From positions 1 through 64,000 of the forward strand of contig KL370879.1 of the NCBI GenBank assembly GCA_000702245.1: a DNA stretch of 64,000 bases, in the 5' to 3' direction. Positions 62,150 to 64,000 of the stretch are shown here, piece by piece. The DNA is from Lachnospiraceae bacterium C6A11 (GTDB lineage Bacteria > Bacillota > Clostridia > Lachnospirales > Lachnospiraceae). The first letter of the stretch is position 1. Every line of letters starts with the position of its first letter. The position numbers and the translations under genes were made by a program. A model generated the notes under the pieces. It searched no databases. It was not told where the DNA came from and saw only the letters and a list, made by a program, of their open reading frames with translations.

Positions 62150-62464
62150 CTATTGTGACTCTGCATCGGTACCTGTTGCAAAAGTGATTCCGGTGTAAAG
62201 GTCAGCATAGTTATCTACCCAATAGCTGTCGAGCCAGCTGTTCAGGTCATCGGAGCTAACGTATTTGGCAGCTTCAGCAGCCTTAGCATCCTCTTTCTTC
62301 TTGTTTTCTTTATATATCTTTCTTCCAAGAGGAACGCCTATAAGTGCTCCAAGCGCTATCGCCGCTAAAAATATCCCGATAGTCTGCTTTATCTTTTTTC
62401 TTCTCTTAGTCTTTTCTCTGTTTTTTTTCTCTTTTTTATATCTGTCTACCTTTTCCTGGCTCAT
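62150..62464 (-). CDS. Small membrane protein between smpB and ssrA
   Basis: A 104-residue protein. The N-terminal 27 residues are extremely basic (KKEKKNREKTKRRKKIK), then one hydrophobic helix with glycines (about 28-48, TIGIFLAAIALGALIGVPLG), then a KKKEDAKAAEAA coil and an acidic tail (DDLNSWLDSYWVDNYADLYTG). It is predicted to be a single-pass protein with the tail outside. Its stop is only 10 bases before the tmRNA 5' end, so the tmRNA promoter must lie inside this gene or the RNA is cut from a common transcript. The family is not recognised. The start has GGGGTAT-type weak ribosome sequence. Confidence 0.72.
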   Translation of the reverse strand: MSQEKVDRYKKEKKNREKTKRRKKIKQTIGIFLAAIALGALIGVPLGRKIYKENKKKEDAKAAEAAKYVSSDDLNSWLDSYWVDNYADLYTGITFATGTDAESQ

Positions 62465-62532
62465 TTTAATACCCCTTCAGCAAATATATTTGATCATATA
62501 AAGTATAACACTCCACCTAAACTATCGCAATG

Positions 62533-63003
62533 TCAAATCTTTATATTTCTGACCTTGAAGTCCCTCTCTGCCTCTCTTGCCGCATCCTTCTTGGCAAGCG
62601 TTTCTCTCTTATCATAGAGCTTCTTTCCTCTTGCCAGTGCGATCTCAACCTTGGCCTTGCCATTCTTGAAATACACCTTTGTCGGAACTATCGTATAGCC
62701 CGCGGCCTCTCTCTTCTGAGCAAGCTTTCTAATCTCAACCTTATGCAGGAGAAGCTTCCTCTTTCTGAGTGGATCCCTGTTAAATATATTTCCCTTTTCG
62801 TAAGGGTTGATGTGCATATGATGGATAAATATCTCACCATTATCCACACCAATAAAAGCCTCTTTGATGCTGCAGTGACCTTCTCTAAGGGACTTTACCT
62901 CAGTTCCCACAAGCTCGATCCCTGCCTCATATACTTCCTCTATAAAATAGTCATGGTAGACTTTTTTATTATTAGCTATCAGCTTTTCACCTTTTTCTCT
63001 CAT
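62533..63003 (-). CDS. smpB: SsrA-binding protein SmpB
   Basis: This 156-residue protein binds the tRNA-like part of tmRNA and brings it to stalled ribosomes. It starts [31 protein letters not shown] and has the conserved [10 protein letters not shown], the [12 protein letters not shown] strand and the basic C-terminal tail [22 protein letters not shown], which becomes helical in the mRNA channel. The ATG at 63003 has GGAG 8 bases upstream and gives the normal length; a 25-residue extension upstream would run into rnr and is rejected. It is 46 bases after rnr. Confidence 0.96.
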   Translation of the reverse strand: MREKGEKLIANNKKVYHDYFIEEVYEAGIELVGTEVKSLREGHCSIKEAFIGVDNGEIFIHHMHINPYEKGNIFNRDPLRKRKLLLHKVEIRKLAQKREAAGYTIVPTKVYFKNGKAKVEIALARGKKLYDKRETLAKKDAAREAERDFKVRNIKI

Positions 63004-63049
63004 TTTTACGCTCCGGTCTACATTTTTTCTACTCCATTCAAATATTGTA

Positions 63050-64000
63050 TCACAATTTCTTAACCAGTTCGAAATCAATTATTCTTTCTACTTTATCCGC
63101 ACGAAGCACTCTGATGCGAACCTTGTCTCCAAGCGAGAAGATATTTCCGGTTCTGTCGCCGCGCATGATCATTTCCGTTTCATTATATGAATAATAGTCA
63201 TCGTCCATATATGCAACATTCATGGCACCTTCAACTGTATTCGGAAGCTCAACGAAAATATTCTGCTGCGTGAAGCCCGAGATTATGCCGTCATATTCTT
63301 CACCTATATGCTGCGACATATACTCTATCTCTTTCAGCCTTACAACATCTCTTTCCGCCTCGTCAGCTCTTCTTTCCTTTGCTGAATTGTCTGCCGAAAC
63401 CTTCGGAAGAAGCTTTGTATAATGCTTTATCCTGTCGGCATCAAGTCTGCCGTGTATATTATCCTTGATGATCCTATGGATCTGCAGGTCTGGATATCTT
63501 CTGATCGGCGAGGTAAAGTGACAGTAATATTTGCATGCAAGTCCGAAATGCCCTGTGCACTCCGTACCATAGCGTGCCTGCTGCATTGATCGAAGCACAA
63601 GCTTACTAACCATCGCCTCGTATGGCTCGCCCTGTATCCTCTGAAGCAGCTTCTGGAACTCCTTCGGATGAATATTGTCATGAGCCGTAGTTTTGAAGAA
63701 TATGCCAAAATTCTTTATCGTCTGTGCAAGTATATCAACCTTCTCAGGATCAGGTGATTCATGGGTTCTGTATTCGAAAGGAAGCTCCTGCCAGAAATAA
63801 TCCTCAGCTATAACTTCATTTGCCATAAGCATGAAGTCCTCGATGATCTTGGTAGCGTCATTCCTGTCGTAAGCACATATTTCCACCGGAAAATGATTCT
63901 CATCAACCTTGATCTTTGTCTCCGCCATATCAAAGTCAATAGATCCTCTTTCATGCCTTCTCTCTCTTATGATACGTGACAGTTCAAACATCCTGTCAAA
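63050..64000 (-). CDS. rnr: Ribonuclease R, C-terminal part (runs off the window)
   Basis: The last 316 residues of a 3'-5' exoribonuclease of the RNB family; the gene continues beyond base 64000. The visible part has the end of the RNB catalytic domain ([60 protein letters not shown], where the arginines contact RNA) and a C-terminal S1 domain ([29 protein letters not shown], about the last 80 residues). The usual lysine-rich tail of some RNase R proteins is absent. It degrades structured RNA and defective mRNAs in trans-translation, matching its place next to smpB and ssrA. Confidence 0.95.
   Translation of the reverse strand, partial: FDRMFELSRIIRERRHERGSIDFDMAETKIKVDENHFPVEICAYDRNDATKIIEDFMLMANEVIAEDYFWQELPFEYRTHESPDPEKVDILAQTIKNFGIFFKTTAHDNIHPKEFQKLLQRIQGEPYEAMVSKLVLRSMQQARYGTECTGHFGLACKYYCHFTSPIRRYPDLQIHRIIKDNIHGRLDADRIKHYTKLLPKVSADNSAKERRADEAERDVVRLKEIEYMSQHIGEEYDGIISGFTQQNIFVELPNTVEGAMNVAYMDDDYYSYNETEMIMRGDRTGNIFSLGDKVRIRVLRADKVERIIDFELVKKL

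Overview
The window reads as chromosome of a low-to-moderate GC Firmicute of class Clostridia, most likely a Lachnospiraceae relative (Butyrivibrio/Roseburia type). This rests on family content, not on a search. The clues are an HPr with the regulatory Ser46, an HrcA-type CIRCE site, three LTA-synthase-like sulfatases, a DUF2520 (PanG-type) ketopantoate reductase in a pan operon, an FHA protein with a DUF6382-like N-terminus, oligoendopeptidase F and an NSS transporter. Almost every gene lies on the minus strand. The exceptions are the IS remnant at the left edge, a transglutaminase-like gene (18.7-19.8 kb), dus plus a PHP phosphatase (29.0-30.9 kb) and a DtxR-family regulator plus a YprB-like nuclease (55.3-56.9 kb).

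Layout: 0-0.3 kb, end of an IS3-family element that cuts a small membrane-protein gene. 0.7-11.0 kb, a complete sucrose locus in two transcription units: amylosucrase, LacI regulator and HAD phosphatase, then EIIBCA, HPr, fructokinase, sucrose-6-phosphate hydrolase and Enzyme I. Each unit has the same LacI/CcpA-type operator. 11.1-18.5 kb, a FIST-GGDEF protein, CIRCE-controlled htpG with an unusual charged linker, a PurF-like protein without the glutaminase Cys, and argH. 18.7-31.5 kb, transglutaminase, FHA, pncB, typA, an LTAS-like protein, pepF, dus, a PHP phosphatase, a thioesterase and tRNA-Gly. 31.6-37.7 kb, an NSS symporter, birA, patatin, an Lrp regulator and a second LTAS-like protein. 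37.8-43.0 kb, pyrE and coenzyme A biosynthesis genes (coaBC, panD, panC, panB, panG-like). 43.4-49.1 kb, a giant hybrid two-component protein and argD. 49.3-55.1 kb, tex and a heterodimeric ABC exporter pair facing a DtxR-family regulator. 57-64 kb, a third LTAS-like protein, a Q/G/M-rich repeat membrane protein, MATE, then the trans-translation/RNA decay cluster rnr-smpB-small membrane protein-ssrA.

How the parts work together: the sucrose locus encodes phosphorelay, uptake, hydrolysis and hexose phosphorylation in one place. It also holds an intracellular amylosucrase and a HAD phosphatase that could draw sucrose into glucan. The pan/coa genes cover pantoate, beta-alanine, pantothenate and 4'-phosphopantetheine. 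rnr, smpB and ssrA form the usual ribosome-rescue set.

The most interesting unexplained signal is a short structured repeat found four times, each directly 3' of a gene and in its sense orientation (after transglutaminase, pyrE, panC and panB). A nearly invariant core is closed by stems whose sequence differs in each copy while pairing is kept, which suggests a selected RNA structure. Also notable are a hybrid histidine kinase with Asn in place of the phospho-acceptor His, the Cys-less PurF paralog, a DtxR-type operator beside the exporter pair with a short promoter-to-terminator unit, and a cluster of GCA-loop hairpins at 43.28-43.44 kb.
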